Shown here: positions 11,686 to 23,069 of the stretch, piece by piece
Numbering within the stretch: position 1 is the first letter of the stretch
How the letters are laid out: every line of letters starts with the position of its first letter
Assembly: GCF_008831285.2 (NCBI RefSeq)
Contig: NC_045144.1
Location: 7,601,886 to 7,665,885 of the forward strand
DNA from: Nymphaea colorata
Lineage: Eukaryota > Streptophyta > Magnoliopsida > Nymphaeales > Nymphaeaceae
Direction of reading: 5' to 3'
DNA: 64,000 nucleotides
Translations under genes and position numbers: made by a program
The notes under the pieces: model-generated
Database searches by the model: none
What the model was told of the DNA's origin: nothing
The model's input: only the letters and a program-made list of their open reading frames with translations

Positions 11686-13400
11686 TATGTGCGGGCATAC
11701 AACTTTATAGCTACTGATAAATCCACCTCTACCTTGTTATACTTTGCCTTAAATTGTAGTCCATGACTACATTAATAAGAAAGAAATGCATTTTTTTGCT
11801 TAAAATTTAGATTGAGCCTATATATGTGCTATTTTTTTGGCTAAATGAAGAAAAATATGTAGGTGTGGAAGAGGTGTACGCAGATAGCAAGTCTCACAGG
11901 GTAACAGTGAAAGGGAAGGATGCCGACCCAGTGAAGGTGTGTGAGCGGATCCAGAAGAAGAGCGGGAAGAAAGTAGAAATCATCTCCCCCTTGCCCAAGC
12001 CACCAGAAGAGGAGAAGAAGGAAGAGGAACAACCCAAGCAGGAAGAAGAGAAGAAAGAAGAGGTGAGTGTTCATGCATACTTGTGTTCTGTATATATACA
12101 TATATAGAATAAGGTGATCTTTCTTAACACAAAATCGTCTTAAATTGGTTCTGCATTGAAATTTTCAAATGTTGCTGCCTCTGAACAAACTGCAACATTA
12201 CCTGCAGTAACAGTTTTCAAAATGTTCTTAAAACTTCAGTCCACGTTATCGACAAAGCAGAGAAGAGAATTCACTGCCACCTTTTCATTTAATTCTCTGC
12301 CTAACTTTAAAGCAAAGGGTGAAAAGAAAAGGAGGGAGTGAATTATGGGAGTTACTGCTCTTTTTGTCTTTGAGGGAAGGCAAAAACTGAACGCCTACAT
12401 GGCGAAAACAGGAGCAAGGTGATGTGCGGACCGATCTGGCCTGACATGCCCACTGAAATCTGAACCACAATATTTATAGGTGGTTCTCTGGGGGCCGGAC
12501 AGTTCTGACGTCCCTCCGATCCAGAAACATACGGTCCAGATCTGTTCTACTCTTCTTCTCTTGTGCACCTGACAGAACAAGTGGCTGCTGGCCTTCCCCT
12601 TTTGGGCACAGCGCGCAGGCCTTCTTTCTTTCTTTGAGTGCTCTGAGTTGATCTTTTACTTGCTGCCATTAATTGCGGCCATTGATAAAAGTAGGAAGGA
12701 CGGACAGCTTTCCTTTCATAACTCTGGAAAAGAAAAGCAGAGCCCACAACGTCTTCTCTGCTTCATGTTTGTGGCACCAAACACACCAAAAGACGATTTC
12801 TTTTCTTTCTTTTCACCAAATATTTGCATGGGAACAGACCTACTTTACTTTCACTATTTGCTAAAACTACTGCTCACTGACATTGCCTACCCCTTTCTCT
12901 CTCCTATATAAAAAAATTTGTTGGTATTTAGTAAGTATGGTAGTTATTGCCATTAACTTTTACTCACGAAGCTTTTAGTTGTTAGATATTATGTTTAGTT
13001 TACCTTGCATAGGTCACTTAGATTTTGCTAGTTGGCATATATATATATATATATATAAAGGGAGAGAGAGAGAGAGAGAGAAAGATTTATCATATTTTTT
13101 ATACTAGACTTTAATAAGAATAATCAAAACCAATAACTCCAAAAAAATTAGATGGTGGAGATTAATTGTAAATATAAAAACCAAACTGTTTTATCAAGAA
13201 TCAGAAATACTTTTTAACTAGAGAGAGCGAGAAGGAGAAACCTAAAACTTTTTCTCTTTTCAGTGGTATTTAAGGCTCTGGAAAAAGTAGTTTGATTTCT
13301 ATGTTTGCAAGTTAATCTTTATTATTTGATCATTTTAGTGTCAATGTTTTGAATGATTCTTATCAAGTGTAACGTATAAGGATCTGATAACTACCAATTT

Positions 13401-13468
<68 letters not shown>

Positions 13469-15351
13469 TTACCAACCTCACACACTAGAAATTTATGTGT
13501 ATGTGTGTGTGTGCGTGCATGCACACGCGGTGTTTGGATTGATGGTGTTGGTAGTTACTTTGTGATATTGTGGTTGGCAGCCCGTCGTTGTTACGGTCGT
13601 CCTGACCGTTCGGATGCATTGCGAGTCATGTGCTCAAGTGGTCCAGAGACGTATACACAAGATGAAAGGTCTCTCTCTTCCCCGCACTCTCTGTCTGTCT
13701 CTCTCTTTTTCTTTCTCCGTGCATGGGTAACAAGAAGAAAAGATAAAAAAGAAAAAGGGTGCATGATCTTCTCTGTGAGTGTTGCATGATTCCATGTGAT
13801 TGTGATGTTTTATTTCCAAAAGCTAACCAGACGAAACGGAAATCTGATCTTCATATATGCTCCGTTTTTGTTCGTTTCATACACTTCCGAGCTCATTTTC
13901 AGACAAACAAAAGCTCGTTCCTTAAATTACATCCCACTGATCTTGTAAGACCAGAGAGATGCACCAACTTGAAAATATGAACATCATCAAACATGACATT
14001 AGATGTAACCAAGTGCCCTTAAATGTTGTTGATGTTTAATATATGTATATCAGAGTTCAAGAGACTTTGTTGCTCACCCAGTGACTAGGCCTGCACACAT
14101 GGCCGAGTCCAGCTTGAGCTTGGCCAGCTCGAGCTCGACTCGGCTCAAAAAAATCAAACTCGAGTTTGGCTCGAACTCGAGTCGAGCTCGACTCGTTTAA
14201 CCCATTTAACTTGTTTAGGCGTTAACTTGTGTAAGCATTAACTCATGTAAGCGTCAACTCGTATAACTTGTGAAACCGGTTTTGATAATATTATATAGAG
14301 TACATGTTTGCAAGTCGAGTTGAGTATAAATGAGCAACTCGGCTCGTTTATTGTTTCGAGTGTCTTTGTAAGCTCGAACTCGGATCGTTTATAAATGAGT
14401 CAAGTTTTTTCGAGTGAGTTCAAGCTGAGCCCAAATTGGCTCGACCCGTTGTGCAGCCCTACCAATGACCGTGATGAAAACTCTTTTAAGATGGTGCAGG
14501 TGGTCGGACATGCCAGGGGAAGTTCTATGTTAATTTGATTTTTATAGGTACTACTTATTTGGACTGCAAACAACAAATATAAACTCTTTAATTGATTGAT
14601 GTACGATATTATACTGAGATCCAAAGTGGAGCTCATCTGGAAAAACTTTACCGTAGGTGACAAATGAAGAGAACAAAGTGGAGAATATGCGATGATCAGA
14701 GGATTGAGGGGCCATGGTCGGCTGCAAAAGGACAAGTCGTACCATGTCCCTCGTCCTTGAACACTGTGTCTATGCGTGTTTGCTTTGGCTGTTTGCGGCT
14801 TCCACTTCTTCCCCCACCATGATGGCACCCATGTGCTCCTGTTCTCCCTGTGCTCTTTTTTAACTTCAACCTCAGGAGAAGAGGGAACAAAAGCTCAGAG
14901 AAAGTTAGGAATTTGCTTTAGAGGGTTCTACTTTACCTATAACTTAAATAGATGGCCAGCGTTTTTTGGTTTTCGGGAGAGCCTCCTGAGTTACATGTAG
15001 AATTTGTGAAAGTTAAACTTTTGGACGTTGTTATGTCAGGTAAAAAATGCTTTTCATTTTCTACTCAAAAAGGTGGAAAATTATTGTCACTTTCTTTATC
15101 CTAGCTCACATTTTCACTTAGAGGAAAATGTAAAAGTAGACTTACAATTGCTAACCAGGAAAGAAGAGGCCTGTATAAAGAAAAGTGGAAGTATGAGCCT
15201 TATTTTTGAATTACGTTCTAAGGGTGGTCAATAAATAAAAATTCCCCAAAAAAGAAAGTAGAACCAATCATCACCCACAAGACCCACGCTTACGTTGGTT
15301 TTTTCTGTACTTTGGCAACCTCTTACGTGGATTCCATTTTACCATCGTCTT

Positions 15352-15438
<87 letters not shown>

Positions 15439-16441
15439 TTTACCTTGTTACAACAAACTGTTGTATGCATCTGATCCAATATATTCGTTAATTGTGATGG
15501 AGAAATCCTCCAACCTCTTTCGATCTAGTTTAATCACATTCACCTTGCATTTATGCAAGCAATTGTGATTGAACAAAGATTTGGATGGTTGCAGAATTTC
15601 TAACTTACAGTAGAATGGCTGCATGTGTGAGAGATCTCAATGGACAAGTGGCTAAAAGAATCTAATAACCCCATTATATATATATATATATATAAAGAAT
15701 GTCAACTTAGGCCAATTGTAAAAATAACAAATATATGATCTTCCCAGAGCTTTTATTTCATATCAGTTGTTCTTATGTGAAGCATCTTAGGATGATGATA
15801 GAAACTTTTTTGAGACTCATCAAATTGAATGGGACCTTTAGTTATGCCGCATTATTTCTTTATTTGTATTTCTTTTGATCCTTTGATGGAACATATTCAA
15901 GAAGATCATATCATCACATTGTGATACCTCCGTGTTTTCTAAAAGACAAAGCAGAAAACGACCGTTCATCTATCAATTACTCTACGCATGAATTTTTTTG
16001 CAGAAATATGTAAAGGGATTCTTCCCTCGGGTTAAAATTAAATGGCTCATAGACTAAAGACGCATTAGTTTACTTCGTGCAGGTGTGGAATCAGTGGAGA
16101 CGGACTTGAAGAACGACAAGGTCATCGTGAAAGGAGTGGTGGATCCAGAAAAGCTGGTGGAATATATTTACAGACAAACACGGAAGCAGGCGACCATTGT
16201 GCCGCCACCGCCGCCGCCGCCGGAAGAAGAAAAGAAGGAAGAGGAAGCAAAGAAGGAAGAAAAGGAAGAGGGTGAGAAGAAGGAAGGGGAAGAAGGGAAA
16301 GGAGAAGAGGAATTAAAGAGCGAGGCGAAGAAGAGTGAGTACTGGCCCTACTGGCCGCCGCCCCGGCACTACTATGCGGAGCAAGCTTATGCGCCCCAGA
16401 TATTCAGTGACGAAAACCCAAACGCTTGCTCTGTTATGTGA
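10003..16441 (+). CDS. Heavy-metal-associated isoprenylated plant protein with two HMA domains (5 exons)
   Basis: HIPPs are plant metal-binding proteins that hold soft metal ions through CXXC motifs and are anchored to membranes by a C-terminal prenyl group. Exons are 10003-10011 (ATG GGT GAA only), 10762-11005, 11863-12062, 13581-13668 and 16083-16441, giving 299 residues with all phases consistent. Residues 1-58 are almost purely Glu, Lys and Gly. HMA domain 1 (about 58-127) has MHCEGC with Cys69 and Cys72; HMA domain 2 (about 153-220) has MHCESC with Cys165 and Cys168. A Pro run and an acidic/basic stretch follow, and the protein ends CSVM, a farnesylation-type CaaX box at Cys296. The layout matches the two-domain HIPP group that includes Arabidopsis ATFP3/HIPP07 (remembered comparison). 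The 88-bp fourth exon is easy to miss. Introns carry many microsatellites and a MITE. No key residue is missing. Confidence 0.93.
11623..11685. repeat. (CT)n-(CA)n compound microsatellite
   Basis: About 45 bases of CT repeat run directly into about 18 bases of CA repeat, inside HIPP intron 2. Confidence 0.95.
13403..13466. repeat. (AT)n microsatellite
   Basis: An uninterrupted run of about 64 bases in HIPP intron 3, about 115 bases before the 88-bp fourth exon. Confidence 0.95.
14086..14461. mobile_element. hAT-like MITE, 376 bp, with target site duplication
   Basis: The ends are TAGGCCTGCACA and TGTGCAGCCCTA, 12-bp terminal inverted repeats with one mismatch. The flanks CCAGTGAC (14078-14085) and CCAATGAC (14462-14469) form an 8-bp target duplication with one mismatch, the length typical of hAT transposons. 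The interior is a run of related 'gagctcga' and 'actcg' words that can fold back on each other. There is no coding capacity. It lies in HIPP intron 4. Confidence 0.85.
15355..15436. repeat. (CT)n-(AT)n compound microsatellite
   Basis: About 32 bases of CT repeat followed directly by about 50 bases of AT repeat, in HIPP intron 4. Confidence 0.95.
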
Positions 16442-16559
16442 TTTTCACATTAGAGTTCTGAGATCTTTTTGTTCTTTCTTTAGTGTTTTTTTGGTAAAAG
16501 GTCAGTTATATCTACATAATGATAAGCAACTTACCTTATGTAATAAAAACCAATTACTT

Positions 16560-16563
<4 letters not shown>

Positions 16564-16633
<70 letters not shown>
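16564..16633. repeat. (CT)n-(AT)n compound microsatellite
   Basis: CT repeat to 16602, then AT repeat, starting about 120 bases after the HIPP stop codon and so probably in or just past its 3' UTR. The same CT-then-AT arrangement occurs at 15355. Confidence 0.95.
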
Positions 16634-16636
<3 letters not shown>

Positions 16637-16644
16637 ACGCCAAG

Positions 16645-16850
16645 TAGTGTGCCGATTGGACTAGCGGTGCATCCACAGTGAATCTCAGGTTCAATTCCTG
16701 TGGGCATTACACTCAGGTCGATCAACAGTGAATCTCAGGTTCAATTCCTGTGGGCATTACACTCAGGTCGATCGACAGTGAATCTCAAGTTCAATTCCTG
16801 TGGGCATTACACTCAGGTCGATCTTGCGGGCTATTAGGACAACTGGGGTT
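16645..16850 (+). repeat. tRNA-related SINE head with a 3-copy 50-bp B-box tandem array
   Basis: At about 16655-16670 'ttggactagcggtg' resembles a pol III A box. It is followed by three tandem copies of exactly 50 bp starting at 16675, 16725 and 16775. Each copy contains a B-box-like 'ggttcaattcc' (the third has 'agttcaattcc') and ends 'cactcaggtcgatc'. The last copy runs into 'ttgcgggctattagg'. The single-copy arrangement looks like the head of a tRNA-derived SINE in which the B-box half was later duplicated. No target duplication was found, so the outer limits are approximate. Confidence 0.75.
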
Positions 16851-17059
16851 GTAGTTGCAGCCCCTTTCCTTGTCCCTTTCTCTCTCTAAAACATATTTTT
16901 GTATGTTTATTAGACAATTAAATGTAAAGACTACACACAGTAATTACCAATGGGATGATCAACTTAATTAAGTGTTAATTTACAGTGTGTCACATATAAA
17001 GTTATTTTTCTAAGGTGAAAAAATAGTTGTTAATTCACTTATTTGAAAGAGTAACTTTA

Positions 17060-17169
17060 TAGGCGACGCTGACATCGACGCAGCTTAGGACCCCGGAGGC
17101 AGGGGGAATGGGGGGGCCTTCGGGCCTCTTTCGGGCGGTGGGTTTCATACCCCTTGCTCACCTAAAAAA
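17060..17169 (+). mobile_element. 110-bp SINE-like insertion with 14-bp target duplication
   Basis: The 14-mer AAAGAGTAACTTTA occurs at 17046-17059 and again, exactly, at 17170-17183. The 110 bases between them are GC-rich in an AT-rich setting, contain a hairpin-prone 'ggccttcgggcc', a B-box-like 'ggtttcatacccc' and end in an A run. An exact target duplication plus an A tail is the hallmark of LINE-driven retroposition of a small RNA. The source RNA is not recognised. Confidence 0.75.
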
Positions 17170-17183
17170 AAAGAGTAACTTTA

Positions 17184-19664
17184 CATGTATACCTTAAATT
17201 GATGTAATAATGTGTAAGCAGTTCAATACTCTACACAAACATCTAGTTTGTCAGTGGCTGTCCAGGTGGTTCCTCTATTTTACATTTTTTTTTCAAAAAT
17301 GCAATATAAATTGTAAATTTATAAATAACTGAATAGATTAAACTTTTCATTTGTTTTTTGTTTTTTAAGTGCCTTAAAGTCCTTAACTAAGGACCATGAC
17401 AGGTGTAGGCATTGTGTGGACAATTGCCCACAATGCTCACAAAAATGCTTATTTTCATATTGATATTTCCGGATAATTTTTCTTACTTACATATTATTGC
17501 CTCTAAAATTTTTTAAATTTTATAACTGATTCCTCTTAGTTAGAACTTTTTTTCCCCTATTCATAAAATCCAATGCAAATAATTTGTGATTATTTTATTA
17601 ATATTTTCCAACAACATGTATCCATTTATATGACACATAAAATTAAGGGTATATTTATATGAAGAGAGAGAACATTGTCTATGCATTTTTGTAAAAAAAA
17701 AAAAAGAAAATTCTCCTTCCATTTTTGCCCTCGCAGGTGGAGGTATCTACTTTTCAAAAGAGAGCAGCATTTTGGTCATCTCAGGCCTGTTCAGTTCTTC
17801 ACTTTAAATCCGTCTTATTATTATAGAGAAAAAGTTTGTAATATGTGAAATATCTTATGATCATTTAATAAAGAACGATTAAGCTTTGGATCTGGATTGT
17901 GTGATGTATCTTATTCAAATGAACCACTAATACTATATAGAAACCATTCATTAGGTGTAATATAAGGTAAACTATAATAGTACTTTGCATAGTAAAAAAA
18001 ATTAACATAAATTAACCAATGTGAAATTGATTGACACTAATGGTGTTTTATTCATTTATTTAATAACACAACTTTGGTTGATGATAACCCATGAATTTTT
18101 TGTAAATTGTAAAAAGTAAATTATAATTTTTTGTAGCTCGAGACAAAAAGTGAAGCTCCTAATTTATAATTTCTTTAAATTAAAGAATAACCTCATGCTG
18201 AGTTGAGTTCTAGACAGCAAATTAAGGTTTTTTTTTTTTTTTGGTGATTCATCACACACTCCCACTTCAAGAAAGTTCTTTTAAGAGAATTATTATTTTT
18301 TCTTTCCTGCAAGTATTTCACGGCAGAGGTTGAGTTTCTCGTCTTTATCAATTTGTGTCACACCCTTTGATCAATCTCATATGTATGGCTGACTCGCCGA
18401 GTTGGCTTGTGAATCGCCCAAGTCAACTCGGATCACTAGAAAACTTGGCCACGAATCAAATTGGCTCGGCTTAACCTTAACTCGCCCCTGACTTACTCGA
18501 TTCAGGTTATTGTTAAAACTCAATCGAGTCTACGAGTCAACTCGCAGACCCGATCATCTGCCGATTCGAGTCCGAGTCATGAGTTTGCCGACTATGATCA
18601 AATACCTTCTCCCTTTTCCTCTTTTTCTTCCTCCTTCTCTTTGTTCCGCTTTCATAGAAGAAATGGTCGGATGCCGATAAGGCTTATCTCGCAACTTGGC
18701 CGACTCTCATTGGATCTACGCGTTGGGACCCACATGATTCTCAGGTCCTCCTTAGCTTTGGTTGCCTATATATGTGTGATGGGTAGTCCTGCACATTTTC
18801 AATCACTGGGATAAGGAATCCTCATCCCTTCCCTGGCCCAGTTTGAGTATGACTCTCTCTCTCTCTCTCTCAATGTTACTTTCATTAGCATGCTTTACAA
18901 TTTGGTGGTTTCTTGATAACAAAAGATTGGCGAATGAATTCGAGTCTCTACATACATAAAAATCACTTTAACTTTTTTTTTTTGGGGTTCAATACAACAA
19001 GTTGCATTATGTGAAGTTTTTCTAAGAGGAAATGAACTTTGAAGTTAATTTAAACACATTGGTGCTCATAATTCTCATTTTTTTCTTAATTCCACACATT
19101 TTACAACCACATGGGAGTATGCAATTTCATGAGGAAAGTTGTTTTGACTCCATTCACGTTCTAAATGCTCTTACGACTAAACTTCTTGTTTTTAGAGAAA
19201 TTTTTCTCATTTACATATTGGTTCCAGCTCTGACTTAGATTAGGATGGTCAATTTTATGATAAGTCTGGTTGAGATTCTTCGTTCCTTAAAAAAAAAAAA
19301 AAATGAAACGTCTAGTGAACTGCACATCAACCACATCATTCACATCCCGTGACGGAAAAAGGCTCCTATCTTCATAAAAGTTGGTGCATATAAACCAAAT
19401 CTATCACAACATTTGATGAAAAAGTGAAGCGAAAATGTCAAGGCTAAGATAAGCTTAGGCTCCAGCAGCTCCTAATAATGGCTCACCTTGTAAAAGCGAC
19501 ATATATATATATATTTAATATCCTTAGATCAGGAAGATCAAAAAGCTTCTTTCCTCAATTATTTTTCCTTTTTTTGGGATCACTTGCTACATTTTTTAAT
19601 GTTCCAAACTTTACAACCACAACCATTTTGGTGGCTTTCTTGGCAGCATTTTTTTGGTAGATAT
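17184..19664. other. Intergenic, no gene seen
   Basis: AT-rich with poly(T) and poly(A) tracts. At about 18380-18600 there is a stretch of 'gactcg' and 'cgagtc' words like the interior of the MITE at 14.1 kb, but no clear ends could be fixed. ORFs here show no recognisable protein signal. Confidence 0.45.
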
Positions 19665-19830
19665 CACGGGTAGAGCCAAATTTTTTTTTGAAAGGAGACG
19701 AATTAAAATTTCTAAATGTCAAAAATATCAAGCTTTTATCTAAGACAAATATAATTTTTAAAAATTTACATGTAACTTTTTTTTTAATTTTTTTTGAGGT
19801 GGGCCAAGGTCCCCCCTGGCTCCGCCCCTG
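19665..19830. mobile_element. Short hAT-like MITE, 166 bp, 'ggggcggagcca' family
   Basis: The left end 'cacgggtagagcca' and right end 'tggctccgcccctg' are inverted repeats with two mismatches. Flanks GTAGATAT and GTGGGTAT match at 6 of 8 positions, consistent with an old 8-bp target duplication. Similar ends recur at 21406 and 22893. Confidence 0.6.
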
Positions 19831-21405
19831 GTGGGTATGAACCCTTTATAAAGCTTAGCTCATATTTTGGATTCTATTCTGGTGAAGCACATGGAAACTG
19901 GTGGCATTTTTTGTAAGCAGGAATGTGGTCGGGATCAAAATCCAGAGCCGGCTTCTCCTGGCCAAGAACTCTGCCAGTGGTCGGTTCCTTTTGGATCTTT
20001 TTGAAGACTTGTTCTTATTCCCTTCGACTAGTCTTCTTTTCTTTTCTTATTTTGATGATATTCTATACGTGCCAACAAGCAGGGGCAGAGCAGAACAAAA
20101 AAAAATCATGTAAATTTTAAAAAAATTTACTTGTCGTATATAAAAATTTTGAAAAATGATATTTAGTATGTGTTAAAATTTAGAAACTCGTAAATATGTA
20201 TGTGTGTGAGAGAGAAAGAAATAAGTAAAAACCAAATATCTCAAAAAATTTGTGACTAGCTTATTTCTTCAATATCTACCTATTATAAGGTTGGAATGAT
20301 GCCCTCAAGGTGCATAATATAGCTGCACGTCGAGCTCGTGTATGCATGAACCATTGTCACAGGAAACACATCTTATTCGAAAAAAACACATATAATATGT
20401 CAAAATACAGTCAGTCGTATAAAACGTAAAAGAAATACATCTTTTTTTTAAAATATACTACAAAATAAAAAAAAGTGAAAAAGCATGTATTATATGCATT
20501 TTTTGTATTATTGATAATTTTTATTTTTTTATAATTTTTAAGATTTATTAAACGATTTAAGTTTTTTAAAAATTTTCTGAGAATTTCTTGAGATATACAA
20601 CTTTACCGTATTATACCCGAATATTCCTCGCCGTATATTACCCATTCACGTTTTTTGTGACAATGGTGTGAAGGTTCAGTCAACAATTATATTCATGCGT
20701 GCACGTTACTGATACTTATAAAATTTGATTTATTTACGTATTGATACGTCATTCCCCATTACTGTTTATACATACGAGTGCTTCTTGAAACTTTAATTAA
20801 TAATACCTCTCAACCCGAAATTTCTAGCTCCGCCACCCGTTTCTCAGCAACTTAAAACTAGGTACACCTATTTTACATCCCTTATTCATGACCCCAGCTT
20901 CCATTTTTCTCTAAACTCCAAAATTGTTGCCTCTGCATTTTTATAATATTAGTTTTCCAAAAGTGGTTGGTGCCTCTAAAATTTATGGGCCACAATTTTT
21001 TTGGGAACAAACAAAGAGGGAAGTCCAAGTGATATCATTGTTTGCAATCACATAAAATAATTCCAAGATCATTTTCCCTTTTCATTGTGGTTTCTATCAA
21101 TGTGTATATTCTGGATCAAATCATGAACCACTATCTTTTTGGAGTGGAGTAGTATGCAGAATAAGCAAGCAAGAGTCATATCATGATAGGTATCTAGTGG
21201 TCCTACTTAGGTTGGCACTAAAATGTTTGTATCAGTAGAAATGGGCCTGCCAGTGATGTATCAAAGAAAATATTCTTCAGAACAAAAAGGTAAAAGGCTT
21301 TTTTGGTGTGGCAATAAAGTAGTGACTTTGTTCTATGTCATATAGTCAAGATTCCAACATAATAGTGGTTAATATCACCAATATCACAAATACTTTCTAC
21401 TGGTT
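19831..21405. other. Intergenic, possible further MITE material
   Basis: 'caggggcagagcag' near 20082 and 'ctccgccaccc' near 20835 could be the two ends of a longer related element (about 760 bp), but no target duplication is visible. No gene is seen. Confidence 0.35.
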
Positions 21406-21552
21406 GCGGCGGCAGAACTAGAAAATTCTGGCTAAGAGGCACTATTTATAAAATTTTAAATTTTTAATCAGCATAAACGTGTAATATCTATATGAAAATA
21501 GGAATTTTTAGTGTGTTTGTGCAAGCAATTACCCACACCAGCCTCCGCCCCG
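21406..21552. mobile_element. Short hAT-like MITE, 147 bp, 'ggggcggagcca' family
   Basis: The left end 'gcggcggcagaacta' and right end 'cctccgccccg' are degenerate inverted repeats of the family seen at 22893. Flanks TACTGGTT and GAATGGTT agree at 6 of 8 positions. There is no coding capacity. Confidence 0.5.
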
Positions 21553-21769
21553 GAATGGTTGAGAGCTATGAAGAAAGGTTTATGGGAAGTCTTTCTTTGT
21601 CTTCCACTTGAGAAGCTTGGAATGCTTTGGACTTCATTACCTCTTCACTGGCTCTTTGCGAAAGTTGAGAGTTTTTAAGTCTATCTTCTATCCGGTGGAT
21701 GGAGGCGTTTGATTGAAGGAATGATTTGATAGTACATTAAATTGATGATTCATTTGGTAAAATTAGTTA

Positions 21770-22070
21770 AGCATGGGCATCGGACCGGCTTGACACCTGA
21801 AACTCAGGCCTGAGCTTGGCCCAACACTTAAAAATTCGAGCATGCCGATTAAATTAAAATATATTTTTAAATATAAAATAATATATAGATATAATTAATC
21901 ATAATAAAATATTATAATTATATATAAAAATCAATAAAGATATATTAAAAAAATCTTATCAAGCCGAACTAGGCTTAATCGGGCTGGCCCGATGCCTTTT
22001 TTTTGGGCCCGAGTCTGGTCAGGTATTGAGTATTTGTCGGGTGCCCAACCAGGCGCCCAACCTTAAAATT
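21770..22070. mobile_element. Probable non-autonomous DNA element
   Basis: A segment bounded by 'gggcatcggaccggc' and its near inverse 'gcccgatgcc', followed by more GGCCCGA and GGGTGCC words. The arrangement suggests a foldback or MITE-type element, but the exact ends and target duplication were not determined. Confidence 0.35.
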
Positions 22071-22892
22071 AGTGCTTAATTTGTTGCAGCTTTTTTTTTT
22101 TGTGTGTGAGAGAATACTTTCAATTTTTGGAAACTTCAGTTTCTTTATTGTGATTGTGACACTTGTAACTAGGAATTTTTTGTCATAAGAGCCGAACTAT
22201 AGTTTCAAAAATTGAACTATGGCCCTGTTAACATATTCATATTCTAAAAAACATTCTATGTAACAAAATTTTAATATTAATACTGACAAAATTATTAGCT
22301 AATTCTAAAATTCTTCAGCTTTGAACTCTTTTGACACCTGAAATATAAAGCCAATATTCATAGAATATTTAAACTTTCTAAGTACATGACAAAAAAAAAA
22401 ACCAATAAATTTTACCACCAAACTTCAATATTAATTTATAGTCGCACCTCCTTAATTAACTTACTCTGTCATCCGCACCATTTACCTATGATATCACAGT
22501 CTTGATACTTAGGCGAAGCGTAATTCTGTTTTCAGCTCTCTATTGCACTATAGCTCAACGTGATTCAAGATTGATATCAAATTAAACCATAAAATAGCAA
22601 CTTCCCTGCCATAGTTGGCTTCTAATTTGACGAATAATGATACAAAATATTGTTTGTTGTGGCACCACTCGATAAAAAAGTATTCCACCATTTCCTCTGA
22701 ATCCCATCCTATCAAGTAATGAAGATGAATTATTTGAAAGTCAATCTTTCATTGCAGATCTGTCAACCTCAACTCCTATTTTGTGCTCAGTTACTCAAAA
22801 TAATCATGTGGTAATAACTAGTTCCTGAAACCTCTCTTAATGTGAAACTTGTATTCTATAACTCTTTCTATATACAAGCACAGGGCTGTGTT

Positions 22893-23061
22893 TAGGGGTG
22901 GGCCGACAGTCCAACCTCTGGATTTAGGTAGGACCAAATTGAATTCAAATCCAAAAAATATATAGTGCAATTAAAAAATTATTATTTTTTTCAATGAAAT
23001 TTGTTTTTCATTGGCCAGGGTGGGGCCATGGCCTAGGCGGCCCCCCCTCCCTCCGCCCCTG
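22893..23061. mobile_element. Short hAT-like MITE, 169 bp, with perfect 8-bp target duplication
   Basis: The left end starts TAGGGGTGGGCC and the right end finishes CCTCCGCCCCTG. The flanks are an exact 8-bp duplication, GCTGTGTT at 22885-22892 and 23062-23069. It is the clearest member of the family also seen at 19665 and 21406. It contains no coding sequence. Confidence 0.8.
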
Positions 23062-23069
23062 GCTGTGTT

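Noticed and set aside
12156-12341. LPAVTVFKMF in HIPP intron 3 looked like the start of the second HMA domain
   Set aside because: No CXXC motif follows. The true exon, with MHCESC, was found at 13581-13668 with correct phases.
15590-15660. Stretch resembling a decayed HMA motif in HIPP intron 4
   Set aside because: Similarity is weak and it has adjacent stops; the intact exon 4 explains the gene.
16645-16850. A functional tRNA gene at the B-box array
   Set aside because: No cloverleaf with acceptor and anticodon arms can be drawn; only box-like promoter sequence is present.
18461-18814. 117-codon plus-strand ORF
   Set aside because: Covers 'gactcg'-rich repeat material and a TC-rich tract; no protein signal.
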